Source: Salinispora pacifica CNR114 (GTDB lineage: Bacteria; Actinomycetota; Actinomycetes; Mycobacteriales; Micromonosporaceae). From it: DNA of 64,000 nucleotides. The position numbers were made by a program, and so were the translations under genes. The stretch covers positions 1 through 64,000 of the forward strand of contig NZ_AZWO01000006.1 of assembly GCF_000514775.1 (NCBI RefSeq), given 5' to 3'. The notes under the pieces were generated by a model. That model had not been told where the DNA came from and made no database searches. It was given only the letters and a program-made list of their open reading frames with translations. Below are positions 56,456 to 64,000 of this stretch, piece by piece; the first letter of the stretch is position 1, and every line of letters starts with the position of its first letter.

Positions 56456-58092
56456 CACCGTCTCCTCTCCTCGGCCGACCCACGCCGGGCCCGGTTCGCC
56501 CGGACGGCACGCGGCGCGGCTTGGTCGTCTTCATGCCGCCCCCGGGGCACCCGGCCCCGGGGAGCTGGTGGGGAACCCGGGCGGCGCCGGCCGGGGAGCG
56601 GCGGCAACGGGGCCCAGACTAGTCGGACCCATCGGGCCGGCGGACGGGCATGCAGGGCTCTCGCCGCATCAGGTTCGGCCCGCGCGAACGAGGCGAGCAT
56701 GCCGACCGCGGCGAGCGTGACGACCAGGGCGGTCCCGCCCTCGGAGATGAAGGGCAGCGGCACGCCGGTCAGCGGTAGCAACCCGGTCACGCCACCAATG
56801 TTGATCACCGCCTGGCCGACCAGCCAGGCGGTCGCCCCGGCGGCGGCGAGCTGCCGGAACCGGCCGGCCACCCGGCGGGCGATCCGCAGCCCGGTGTACG
56901 CGAGCACCGCGAACAGCGCCACGACCACACCGCACCCGACCGCACCCAACTCCTCAGCGATGATCACGAAGATGAAGTCATTCTCCGCCGCCGGAAGCGC
57001 CTCCCACTTCAGGGAACTCTTGCCCAACCCGGTGCCGAACCAGCCCCCGTGCTCGATCGCGTACCGAGCTTGGAGCATCTGGTAACACTCGTCCGCCTTG
57101 CAGGTGTCGAGCGGCGGCGGGTCAAAGAAAGTCGTCAGCCGCTCCAGCCGGAAATTGCCCTCGCCCTTCTCGCCCGACCCCTTCGACCCGGCGCCGTACG
57201 AGGCGACCGCCACCAGCAGACCGACACCGAGCAGGCCGATCGCACTCAACACCGCGAAGACCCGCAACCGCACCCCGGCCGCCCAGAGCAGCCCGACGAC
57301 CAGGGCCAGCAGACAGAGCAACGTGCCGAGGTCGTTGTAGCCGACCAGCACGAACAGCAGCCCCAGCACCGGGAAGAGCGGCGTGGCCAACTCCCGCCAC
57401 CAGCCGAGCCGGGCGCCCTTCCGGGCGAGCACGTCCGCCCCCCACACCACGAGGGCGAACTTCGCCAGCTCGGAGGGTTGGAGCTGGAACGGCCCGAGGT
57501 ACAGCCAGTTCCGGTCTGCGGAGAACGGGCCGATCTGGCCGACGTCGGCCAGCGAGCTGAGCACAAGCACCAGATTCAGCAGCAGCAACAACCCCACCGC
57601 GCCACCGAGGGCCGGCCAGGCGACCGCCTGGAAGGTGCGGACCGGCAGCCGCTGGCACGCCCAGAAGGCCACGATCCCGAACACCGCGAAGAAGGCCTGC
57701 TCGGTCAACGACGCGGTGGCATCGCCGCGTCGGGCGAAGTCCTCCACGCTGGTCACCGAGAAGACCATGGTGAGACCGATCAACAGCAGCAGGCCGACGC
57801 TGGACAGCAGAAGGTAGTAGGAGGCCAGCGGCCGGTCCAGCAGGCCACGCAGCGCGGCCAACCCGCCGGCGGCGCTCAGGCCGCGCAGGGGCGGAGCGTC
57901 TGGAGGCGCCTCCGGTGCCCGCGCCACCGGCGGAACCTCGGCGGTACGCGTACTCCCCGGCGGCCAGCGCCGCCCCGCTCCCGGGCTGTCCTCTTGATCT
58001 GGTCCCTCCCCCACCCGACCATCATCGCGGGTGGGGGAGGCGTGGCCCTCGCAACCATCTCCCCGGCGTGTCGAGAAGCTGCGTCCGGTCAA
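56455..58092 (-). CDS. ftsW: FtsW peptidoglycan glycosyltransferase
   Basis: A 545-residue SEDS polymerase for septal wall synthesis, with about ten helices between residues 88 and 470. Hallmarks are [27 protein letters not shown], the long loop with [13 protein letters not shown] and [15 protein letters not shown]. Cysteines in DTCKADEC lie in an outer loop. The first 80 residues are disordered and the C-terminal 60 are basic and Pro-rich. The listed TTG overlaps the mraY stop (TTGA) without a ribosome site; GTG 58014 is an alternative. murD, normally just before it, is missing. Confidence 0.92.
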   Translation of the reverse strand: MTGRSFSTRRGDGCEGHASPTRDDGRVGEGPDQEDSPGAGRRWPPGSTRTAEVPPVARAPEAPPDAPPLRGLSAAGGLAALRGLLDRPLASYYLLLSSVGLLLLIGLTMVFSVTSVEDFARRGDATASLTEQAFFAVFGIVAFWACQRLPVRTFQAVAWPALGGAVGLLLLLNLVLVLSSLADVGQIGPFSADRNWLYLGPFQLQPSELAKFALVVWGADVLARKGARLGWWRELATPLFPVLGLLFVLVGYNDLGTLLCLLALVVGLLWAAGVRLRVFAVLSAIGLLGVGLLVAVASYGAGSKGSGEKGEGNFRLERLTTFFDPPPLDTCKADECYQMLQARYAIEHGGWFGTGLGKSSLKWEALPAAENDFIFVIIAEELGAVGCGVVVALFAVLAYTGLRIARRVAGRFRQLAAAGATAWLVGQAVINIGGVTGLLPLTGVPLPFISEGGTALVVTLAAVGMLASFARAEPDAARALHARPPARWVRLVWAPLPPLPGRRRPGSPPAPRGRVPRGRHEDDQAAPRAVRANRARRGSAEERRR

Positions 58093-59213
58093 CCGACGCG
58101 GGCGAGGAACTCGCTGTAGAACAGGCCCAGGGCGATCGCCACCCCGATGCCGGCGATGATCCAGAACCGCACCACGATGTTGACCTCGCTCCAGCCCGCG
58201 AGCTCGAAGTGGTGCTGCAACGGTGACATCCGGAAGACCCGCTTACCGGTGGTCCGGAACGAGATGATCTGGATCACCACGGACATCGTGATGATGACGA
58301 AGAGTCCGCCGATGATCGGCAGCAGCAGGATCGTCCGGGTCGACATCGCCATCCCGGCGATCAGACCACCCAGGCCCAGCGCCCCGGTGTCGCCCATGAA
58401 GATCCGGGCCGGCGAGGTGTTCCACCAGAGGAACCCGACGCAGGCACCGGCCGCCGCGCCGGCGATCAACGCGATCTCCAGCGGGTCCCGTACCGCGTAG
58501 CAGTACTCCTGGGTGTAGTTCGGGTCCGCGCACCAGTGCCGGTACTGCCAGAAGGCGATCAGCGCGTACGCCGCGAGCACCATCACCGAGGCACCGGTGG
58601 CCAGACCGTCCAGACCGTCGGTGAGGTTGACGCCGTTGGTGGCGGCCATCACCACGAAGATGAAGAGGATGACCGCACCGACCTTGGTGAGCTCCAGCGC
58701 CGGGATGTCCCGGATGAAACTCAACGTCGTGCTGCCGACCGTCTCGGTGTTGGTCAACGCGCCCTGAGAGTCGGTCATGGTGCTCGGGAAGTAGAGCGCG
58801 ATCACCCCGAACACCGCGCCGACCAGGATCTGGCCGAGCAGCTTGCCGCGCTTGTTGAGGCCACCGCTGTGCCGCTTGCGGACCTTCAGGAAGTCGTCAA
58901 TGAAACCCACCGCGCCGGAGAACACCATCAGCCCCAGCAGCACCAGCGCCGTGATGGTCGGTTCGACCTGAGCGATCTGCGCGTCCGGCAGCGTGGTCAG
59001 GGCCAGGTGACCGGCGACATACGCGATGACGGTGGCCAGGATGAAGACCACCCCACCCATTGTCGGCGTGCCCTTCTTGCCCTGGTGCATCACCGGTCCC
59101 TCGGCCCGAATGGGCTGGCCGGCCTTCAACCGGGTGAAGACCTTGATCGCAATCGGGGTACAGAACAGCGAGACCAGGAAGGCCACCCCGACCGCGACGA
59201 TGACTGCCCTCAT
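58089..59213 (-). CDS. mraY: Phospho-MurNAc-pentapeptide transferase
   Basis: A 374-residue polyprenyl-phosphate transferase making lipid I on the inner membrane face, with about ten helices. Conserved motifs include [23 protein letters not shown] (substrate loop), [10 protein letters not shown] with the DD pair, [25 protein letters not shown] and [13 protein letters not shown]. The loop with [13 protein letters not shown] holds two cysteines. ATG overlaps the murF stop (ATGA). ftsW follows directly. Confidence 0.97.
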   Translation of the reverse strand: MRAVIVAVGVAFLVSLFCTPIAIKVFTRLKAGQPIRAEGPVMHQGKKGTPTMGGVVFILATVIAYVAGHLALTTLPDAQIAQVEPTITALVLLGLMVFSGAVGFIDDFLKVRKRHSGGLNKRGKLLGQILVGAVFGVIALYFPSTMTDSQGALTNTETVGSTTLSFIRDIPALELTKVGAVILFIFVVMAATNGVNLTDGLDGLATGASVMVLAAYALIAFWQYRHWCADPNYTQEYCYAVRDPLEIALIAGAAAGACVGFLWWNTSPARIFMGDTGALGLGGLIAGMAMSTRTILLLPIIGGLFVIITMSVVIQIISFRTTGKRVFRMSPLQHHFELAGWSEVNIVVRFWIIAGIGVAIALGLFYSEFLARVG

Positions 59214-60625
59214 GCCAGGCCACCGTCCGCTCCCGCGCCCCGATCGGTCCCGGCGTCGGCGCGCAGCGCGTCCGCCACCTCCCAGGTGCGGTACCGCGAG
59301 CCCTTCACCAGGACGACGTCACCGGGCCGCAGGTCTCCCCGCAGCACCTCGACAGCGTCCGCCTGATCGGTGAGCTGCACCGATTCTCCTTCCCAGTCAC
59401 GTACCGATGTTGCGCCCTGATGGATTGGGGCCGCCGCCTCGCCCACCACGAGCAGGCGGTCCACCCCGAGCTCGGCGGCGAGTCGCCCGACCTCGACATG
59501 CCCCTCCTGCTCGTACGGCCCCAGTTCGGCCATGTAGCCGAGCACCGCGATGGTGCGCCGCCGCTCGAACCCGGCCAGCGCCCGCAGGGCGGCGGCCATG
59601 GAGGCGGGGTTGGCGTTGTACGAGTCGTCGATGACGGTGACCCCGTCCACCCGCTCGAAGACATCCATCCGGCGACTCGAGACCAGCCCGAGCTCACCCA
59701 GGGCGGTCGCCAGCTCGGTCACCGGCATTCCCAGTTCCCGGGCGACCGCGGCGGCGGCGAGCGAGTTGGACACCTGATGCCGGCCGGTCAGCCCGAGCCG
59801 CACCGGCGCGCGCCCCTCCGGAGTCACCAGCGTGAACGAGGGCCGGCCCCGCTCGTCCAGCACCACGTCAACGGCGCGCACATCGGCATCGGCCGCCTCG
59901 CCGAAACGGACCACCCGGGCCCGGGTTCGCGTCGCCATCGCGGCGACGAGGTCGTCGTCGGCGTTGAGCACGGCCAGCCCCTCCGCCGGCAGCGCCGCCA
60001 CCAGCTCCCCCTTCGCCAGGGCGATGGTCTCTCGGGAACCGAACTCACCGATGTGGGCCACCCCCACGTTGAGCACCACGGAGATCTGCGGCGGCACCAC
60101 CTCGCAGAGGTAGCTGACGTGCCCCACCCCGCGGGCCCCCTTTTCCAACACGAGGTAACGCGTGCCCGGGTCGGCCTGGAGTGCCGTGTAGGGGTGCCCC
60201 AGCTCGTTGTTGAACGAGCCGGGCGGGGCGACCGTCGGCCCCAGTCGAGAGGTGAGGGCAGCGATCAGGTCCTTGGTGCTGGTCTTACCGGAGGAGCCGG
60301 TGAGCCCAACGACGGTCAGCTCGGGCAGCCGATCCGCCACCGCGCGGGCCAGTCGCCCCAGCGCCAGCTGGGCGTCGGCTACCAGCACCATCGGCACGCC
60401 AGGAAGCACCCGGGTGCCGAGCACCGCCACCGCGCCCGCCCGGATCGCCCCGTCGGCGTAGTCGTGCCCATCCACCCGTTCCCCGGGGAAGGCGACGAAG
60501 AGCCCGCCTGGCGCGACCTTGCGGGAGTCGAACTCGACCGAGCCGGTGACCACCACGCTCGGGTCGGCGGCGACCAACCGACCGTCAACCGCCGCCGCCA
60601 CCTCGGCCAGGCTCAGCCGGATCAC
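59210..60625 (-). CDS. murF: MurF D-Ala-D-Ala adding ligase
   Basis: A 471-residue Mur ligase adding D-Ala-D-Ala to the UDP-muramyl tripeptide. The ATP loop is [13 protein letters not shown] near residue 108. Later blocks are [25 protein letters not shown], and [10 protein letters not shown], the MurF-specific motif. The C-terminal domain has [12 protein letters not shown]. The GTG start overlaps the murE stop (GTGA) and its own stop overlaps mraY. Confidence 0.96.
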   Translation of the reverse strand: MIRLSLAEVAAAVDGRLVAADPSVVVTGSVEFDSRKVAPGGLFVAFPGERVDGHDYADGAIRAGAVAVLGTRVLPGVPMVLVADAQLALGRLARAVADRLPELTVVGLTGSSGKTSTKDLIAALTSRLGPTVAPPGSFNNELGHPYTALQADPGTRYLVLEKGARGVGHVSYLCEVVPPQISVVLNVGVAHIGEFGSRETIALAKGELVAALPAEGLAVLNADDDLVAAMATRTRARVVRFGEAADADVRAVDVVLDERGRPSFTLVTPEGRAPVRLGLTGRHQVSNSLAAAAVARELGMPVTELATALGELGLVSSRRMDVFERVDGVTVIDDSYNANPASMAAALRALAGFERRRTIAVLGYMAELGPYEQEGHVEVGRLAAELGVDRLLVVGEAAAPIHQGATSVRDWEGESVQLTDQADAVEVLRGDLRPGDVVLVKGSRYRTWEVADALRADAGTDRGAGADGGLA

Positions 60626-62166
60626 GGCTGCCCCGGCCGGTCGCCGAAGCGGGCCCGCAGCGCGGCCGCCAGCTCCGTGCGGTCGTCGAAGGGATGCATC
60701 TGTCCGCCAACCTCCTGCCCCTGCTCGTGCCCCTTGCCCAACAGCGCCACCACGTCCCCGGGCTCAGCGAGCTCGACCGCCTCGGTGATCGCCGCACGCC
60801 GACCAGGCACCTCCAGGATTTGCACCTCGGTGTCGGCCCGACGCACGCCGGCGAGCACCTCGGCCCGGATCTCGGCGGGATCCTCGGTCCGCGGGTTGTC
60901 GTCGGTCACCAGCACCACATCCGCTCCCTGGGCGGCGGCGGCGCCCATCAGGGGCCGCTTGCCCCGGTCCCGGTCACCGCCGGCGCCGAGTAGGCAGATC
61001 AGCCGACCGGTGCTGAACTCCCGCAGGGCGGCCAGCGCGGCGACGATCGCATCGGTCTTGTGTGCGTAGTCGACGACGCCGCGCACCGGGCCGGGGGACG
61101 GCACCAGCTCCAGCCGACCGGGAACGCCGCCGCAGTCGGCCACTCCCGCGACGGCGGGCCGCGGCGCCACCCCGGCCGCCACCAGCACCGCGACGGCGAG
61201 CAGCGCGTTGGCGACGTTGTGTCGACCGGGCAGGGCCACCCTGGCGGGCAGGGTCAGCCCGCGCGGGCCGTGCAGGGTGAAGCGCTGCGCGTACCCCTCG
61301 CCACCGACCTCGTCGGCCCACCAGGTGGCGCCGCGGTCGCCGGCCGCGGAGTAGGTCACAGTGGCGGGTCGGCGCAGCGGAGTCAGCGCCGGGTCGTCGT
61401 GGTTGAGCACCTCCACCGCGCAGCGGCCGTCGAAGAGCTTCGCCTTGGCGGCGAAGTAGTCCGCGGAGTCGGCGTGGAAGTCGAGGTGGTCGGAGCCGAA
61501 GTTGGTGTAGCCGCCGACGGTGAACCGGACGCCGCCGACCCGCCCCATCGCCAGGGCGTGGCTGGACACCTCCATGACCACGGCGGTGACGCCGCGCTCT
61601 CGGGCAGCGGCGAGCATGGCGTGCAGGTCGGTCGCCTCGGGCGTGGTCCGGACGCTGTCGATCACCAGATCACCGAGGCGGGTCTCCACGGTGCCGATCA
61701 GGCCGGTGGTGTGCCCGGCCGCCCGCAGTCCTGACTCAACCAGGTACGCCGTGGAGGTCTTGCCCGCGGTTCCGGTCACCCCGATCACCGTCAACCCGGC
61801 GGTCGGTTCGCCGTACACCACACTGGCCAGGTCCCCCAGCACGGTCCGCGGGTCCGGCACCACCAGCATGGGCAGACCGGCTTCCGCGGTCGCCGCCGCG
61901 CCATCCGGGTCGGTCAACACGGCCACCGCACCAGCCTCGGCCGCGGCCGAGACGAACTCGGCGCCATGCCGCCGGGCACCGGGCAGGGCCGCGTACAGGT
62001 CGCCGGGGCGGACCTCCTGGCTGGCGTGTGTCACTCCGGTGACCGTCGGTTCCGTTGGACCGGACCGGAGATCAACAGCGTCCGCGCCGGACTCGGCGGC
62101 GAGCCGAGCGGCGAGGTTACCGAGCCGGATTCCGGTCACGCTACGAGGGCGAGGTTTGCCGGACAC
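60622..62166 (-). CDS. murE: MurE meso-DAP adding ligase
   Basis: A 514-residue Mur ligase adding the third amino acid. The ATP loop GTAGKTS is at 132-138 and the DNPR motif (TDDNPRTEDP, 423-426) marks meso-diaminopimelate specificity, as expected for this family where DAP or hydroxy-DAP is used. HAMGHEVSSHAL-like MEVSSHALAMGRV and NHDDP are present. GTG 62166 is chosen, with TAGGG upstream; the frame runs further 5' without family-like sequence. Its stop overlaps murF. Confidence 0.94.
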   Translation of the reverse strand: MSGKPRPRSVTGIRLGNLAARLAAESGADAVDLRSGPTEPTVTGVTHASQEVRPGDLYAALPGARRHGAEFVSAAAEAGAVAVLTDPDGAAATAEAGLPMLVVPDPRTVLGDLASVVYGEPTAGLTVIGVTGTAGKTSTAYLVESGLRAAGHTTGLIGTVETRLGDLVIDSVRTTPEATDLHAMLAAARERGVTAVVMEVSSHALAMGRVGGVRFTVGGYTNFGSDHLDFHADSADYFAAKAKLFDGRCAVEVLNHDDPALTPLRRPATVTYSAAGDRGATWWADEVGGEGYAQRFTLHGPRGLTLPARVALPGRHNVANALLAVAVLVAAGVAPRPAVAGVADCGGVPGRLELVPSPGPVRGVVDYAHKTDAIVAALAALREFSTGRLICLLGAGGDRDRGKRPLMGAAAAQGADVVLVTDDNPRTEDPAEIRAEVLAGVRRADTEVQILEVPGRRAAITEAVELAEPGDVVALLGKGHEQGQEVGGQMHPFDDRTELAAALRARFGDRPGQP

Positions 62167-62257
62167 GGCGTCAGACCCTACCCGGTCGTCCGGTTCCGGC
62201 CGCACAGCCGCCCCGGTGGTTCGTCGGCACGCACCGATGATGTCCCGTCTACGCTGC

Positions 62258-64000
62258 TCAGCGGGGAAAGACGTCAAAGTTGGGCGGTGGGACCTGCGAC
62301 GGCGGCACCCGATAGTGCTGCAGGGTGAACCGCATCATGTCGGCGAACACCGGCGCGGCGATGTCGCCACCCCCACCATTGGGAGTGTGGGCGAAGACAG
62401 CGATCACGTAACGGGGCTTCTCAGCCGGGGCCATCCCGATGAACGCCGCCACCTCACCGGGCTGTTTCTGCCCGTCTACCAGCCGCGTGCCCGTGCCGGT
62501 CTTGCCGGCCACCCGGTAGCCGGGGACCGCCGCGGCCCGACCGGTCGCGCCGTCTACGGTGGTCACCGCCTCCAGGAGGGTACGCAGCTCGGCGGCGGTC
62601 TCCGGGGTCAACACCTCCCGGGTCGTCGGCGCCTCCGGCGTTGTCCGCTCTCCCCGCGGCCCGACGATCTCCTTCACCAGGCGCGGCGCGACGTACGTGC
62701 CGTCGTTGGCGATGGTCGCGTACGCGGCAGCCATCTGGATCGCGGTGGCGTCCACACTGTGCCCGATCGGCACCGACCCATGCGACGAGGCACTCCACTC
62801 GTCGGCGGGCAGCACCGCGCCGCTCGCCTCGCCGAGCAGCCCGACACCGGTCGGCTCACCCAGCCCGAAGCGCTTCTGGTAGTCGATGAGCCGCTCCGGA
62901 CCGAGCCGGTCGGCGATGGCGATGGTGCCGACGTTGGAGGAGTACGCCATCATCCCCGCCAGGCTCATCCGTCGGCCGTCCACCTTGGTGGTGTCGAAGA
63001 ACGGGGTGCCGCCGAGGCGGATGGTGTTGGGTACGGGCAGCGTGGTGTCCGGGGTGATGACGCCTTCCTGGAGGGCGGCGCCGAACGTGATCGCCTTGTG
63101 CACCGACCCCGGTTCGACCACAAACGTGGTCGCCACGTCATCCCGGTCGGCCGGGTCGCTCTCCCCCCAGTTCGCGACGTTGTAGGTGGGGTAGGAGGCC
63201 TGGGCCAGAACCTCGCTGGTGCCCACCTCCAGGACGACCGCGGTGGCGGTCGAGCCGTTGACCGCTTCCATCGCCTCGGCCAGCTTGGCCTGGACCATGT
63301 ACTGCAGGTCCCGGTCGAGGGTGAGGCACAGCGAGCTGCCCGGTTTCGCCTCGGTCGTCTCGCTGAAGCCCCCGGGGATCTGCACACCCCGCCCCGCCTC
63401 GTAGCGTTCCAGGCCGTCCTTGCCAGCGAGCACCTTGTCGTAGCCGGCTTCGAGCCCCTCCAGGCCGACCATCTCCTGGCTGGTGATGCCGATCAGGTTG
63501 GCGGCCAGATCCCCTCCGGGGACCTCCCGTCGCTCATCTTGGCGGGTGTCGATACCAGCCAGCCCAAGATCCTCGATCTGCTCGGCCAGGTCAACGTCCA
63601 CCCCCCGTTTGAGGTATACGAACTGCAGTTCGTTCCCGTTGGGCCCGTCGCGTTTCCGCATCCGATCGGCGAGCTTCGACGCCGGGATACCGAGCGGCTC
63701 GGAGAGTGCCTGCGCGGTGGCCACCGGATCGGCGATCTGGGTCGGGTCGGCGAAGACATACCGCGCCTCGACACTGTGCGCCAGCACCTCCCCGTCCCGG
63801 TCGTGAATCGAACCACGAGGCGCCGGCAGAACCACGACCTTCAGCCGGTCGTCGATTCCGGCGCCGGCGTAGTCCGGATTCTCCACGACCTGCAGCACGA
63901 CGAGCCGGATACCGATGACGGTGAACAGGGTCAGCACCAGCGCGGTGCCGAGCCGCAGCCGACGGCCGGAGTCGGCCAGGCGGGGTGGCCTCAGCCGGCG
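62258..64000 (-). CDS. ftsI: Penicillin-binding protein 2 / FtsI, N-terminus cut off
   Basis: The C-terminal 580 residues of a class-B PBP; the frame is open through the right edge of the window, so only its cytoplasmic head is missing. One transmembrane helix (near GTALVLTLFTVIGIRLVVLQ) leads to the PBP dimerisation domain and the transpeptidase domain. Active-site motifs are EPGSVHK (Ser near 63106), SSN in MAYSSNVGT and KTG in VAGKTGTG. It cross-links septal peptidoglycan. A 91-base gap separates it from murE. Confidence 0.95.
   Translation of the reverse strand, partial: RRLRPPRLADSGRRLRLGTALVLTLFTVIGIRLVVLQVVENPDYAGAGIDDRLKVVVLPAPRGSIHDRDGEVLAHSVEARYVFADPTQIADPVATAQALSEPLGIPASKLADRMRKRDGPNGNELQFVYLKRGVDVDLAEQIEDLGLAGIDTRQDERREVPGGDLAANLIGITSQEMVGLEGLEAGYDKVLAGKDGLERYEAGRGVQIPGGFSETTEAKPGSSLCLTLDRDLQYMVQAKLAEAMEAVNGSTATAVVLEVGTSEVLAQASYPTYNVANWGESDPADRDDVATTFVVEPGSVHKAITFGAALQEGVITPDTTLPVPNTIRLGGTPFFDTTKVDGRRMSLAGMMAYSSNVGTIAIADRLGPERLIDYQKRFGLGEPTGVGLLGEASGAVLPADEWSASSHGSVPIGHSVDATAIQMAAAYATIANDGTYVAPRLVKEIVGPRGERTTPEAPTTREVLTPETAAELRTLLEAVTTVDGATGRAAAVPGYRVAGKTGTGTRLVDGQKQPGEVAAFIGMAPAEKPRYVIAVFAHTPNGGGGDIAAPVFADMMRFTLQHYRVPPSQVPPPNFDVFPR

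Noticed and set aside
58014..58092. A hidden or degraded murD at the mraY-ftsW junction
   Set aside because: No Mur ligase motif occurs in any frame; the sequence is the disordered head of FtsW.
1..64000. tRNA, rRNA, CRISPR array, insertion sequence or prophage
   Set aside because: No cloverleaf-like sequence, regular spaced repeats, transposase, integrase or phage proteins were seen on reading both strands; a covariance-model search would be needed to rule out small RNAs.

Overview
The window is a GC-rich chromosomal segment from a filamentous actinobacterium. The family markers are Wag31/DivIVA, SepF, a bifunctional PriA-type HisA with no trpF nearby, the actinobacterial Trp-operon membrane protein, DAP-type MurE, mycothiol-type DinB proteins and frequent GTG or leaderless starts. 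Gene order and protein wording look most like Micromonosporaceae, probably Salinispora or a close relative; this is judged from memory of the family, not from a search. No rRNA, tRNA, CRISPR array, transposase or phage gene was seen.

Layout. 0.2-7.1 kb: acyl-CoA thioesterase II, pyruvate kinase, two secreted lipases/esterases of different folds, and an ABC-2 drug-exporter operon with an XRE regulator. 7.2-22.3 kb (minus strand): an amino-acid run, hisI-trpE-(Trp membrane protein)-trpC-trpB-trpA, then lgt, an FAD monooxygenase and gltB-gltD. 22.4-33.4 kb: an accessory block with an ABC-TetR efflux operon, an asymmetric heterodimeric ABC exporter, a DinB-like protein, LtrA, a MocR regulator with its divergent YczE membrane protein, and a small hypothetical gene. 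33.4-40.8 kb (minus): the histidine genes hisD-hisC-hisB-(57-aa membrane protein)-hisH-(107-aa membrane protein)-priA, with hisF cut off by an inserted MarR-curA redox operon. 40.9-47.3 kb: a LON-domain protein, a membrane protein, a MinD/ParA-like ATPase, a PD-repeat surface protein, rluD, lspA and a DksA/TraR zinc-finger protein. 47.8-64 kb (minus): the division and cell-wall (dcw) cluster read as ftsI-murE-murF-mraY-ftsW-murG-murC-ftsQ-ftsZ-yggS-sepF-yggT-divIVA, followed by a membrane protein and a DUF167 gene. ftsI runs off the right edge.

How it fits together. hisD to priA and murE to ftsQ are almost all joined by 4-base GTGA or ATGA overlaps, so they should be translated in a coupled way. 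PriA can serve both histidine and tryptophan synthesis, which explains a trp run without trpF. GltBD feeds glutamate to the same amino-acid pathways. LspA and Lgt act on lipoproteins.

The most notable observations are: murD is absent between mraY and ftsW, and the neighbouring MurC carries unusual substitutions in its amino-acid-binding motifs, which may connect with the glycine-containing peptidoglycan of Micromonosporaceae; a perfect 44-bp palindrome over the promoter of an OhrR-like MarR gene; helically spaced repeats at the yczR/yczE divergent promoter; and an unstudied MinD-like ATPase paired with a wall-spanning PD-repeat protein.
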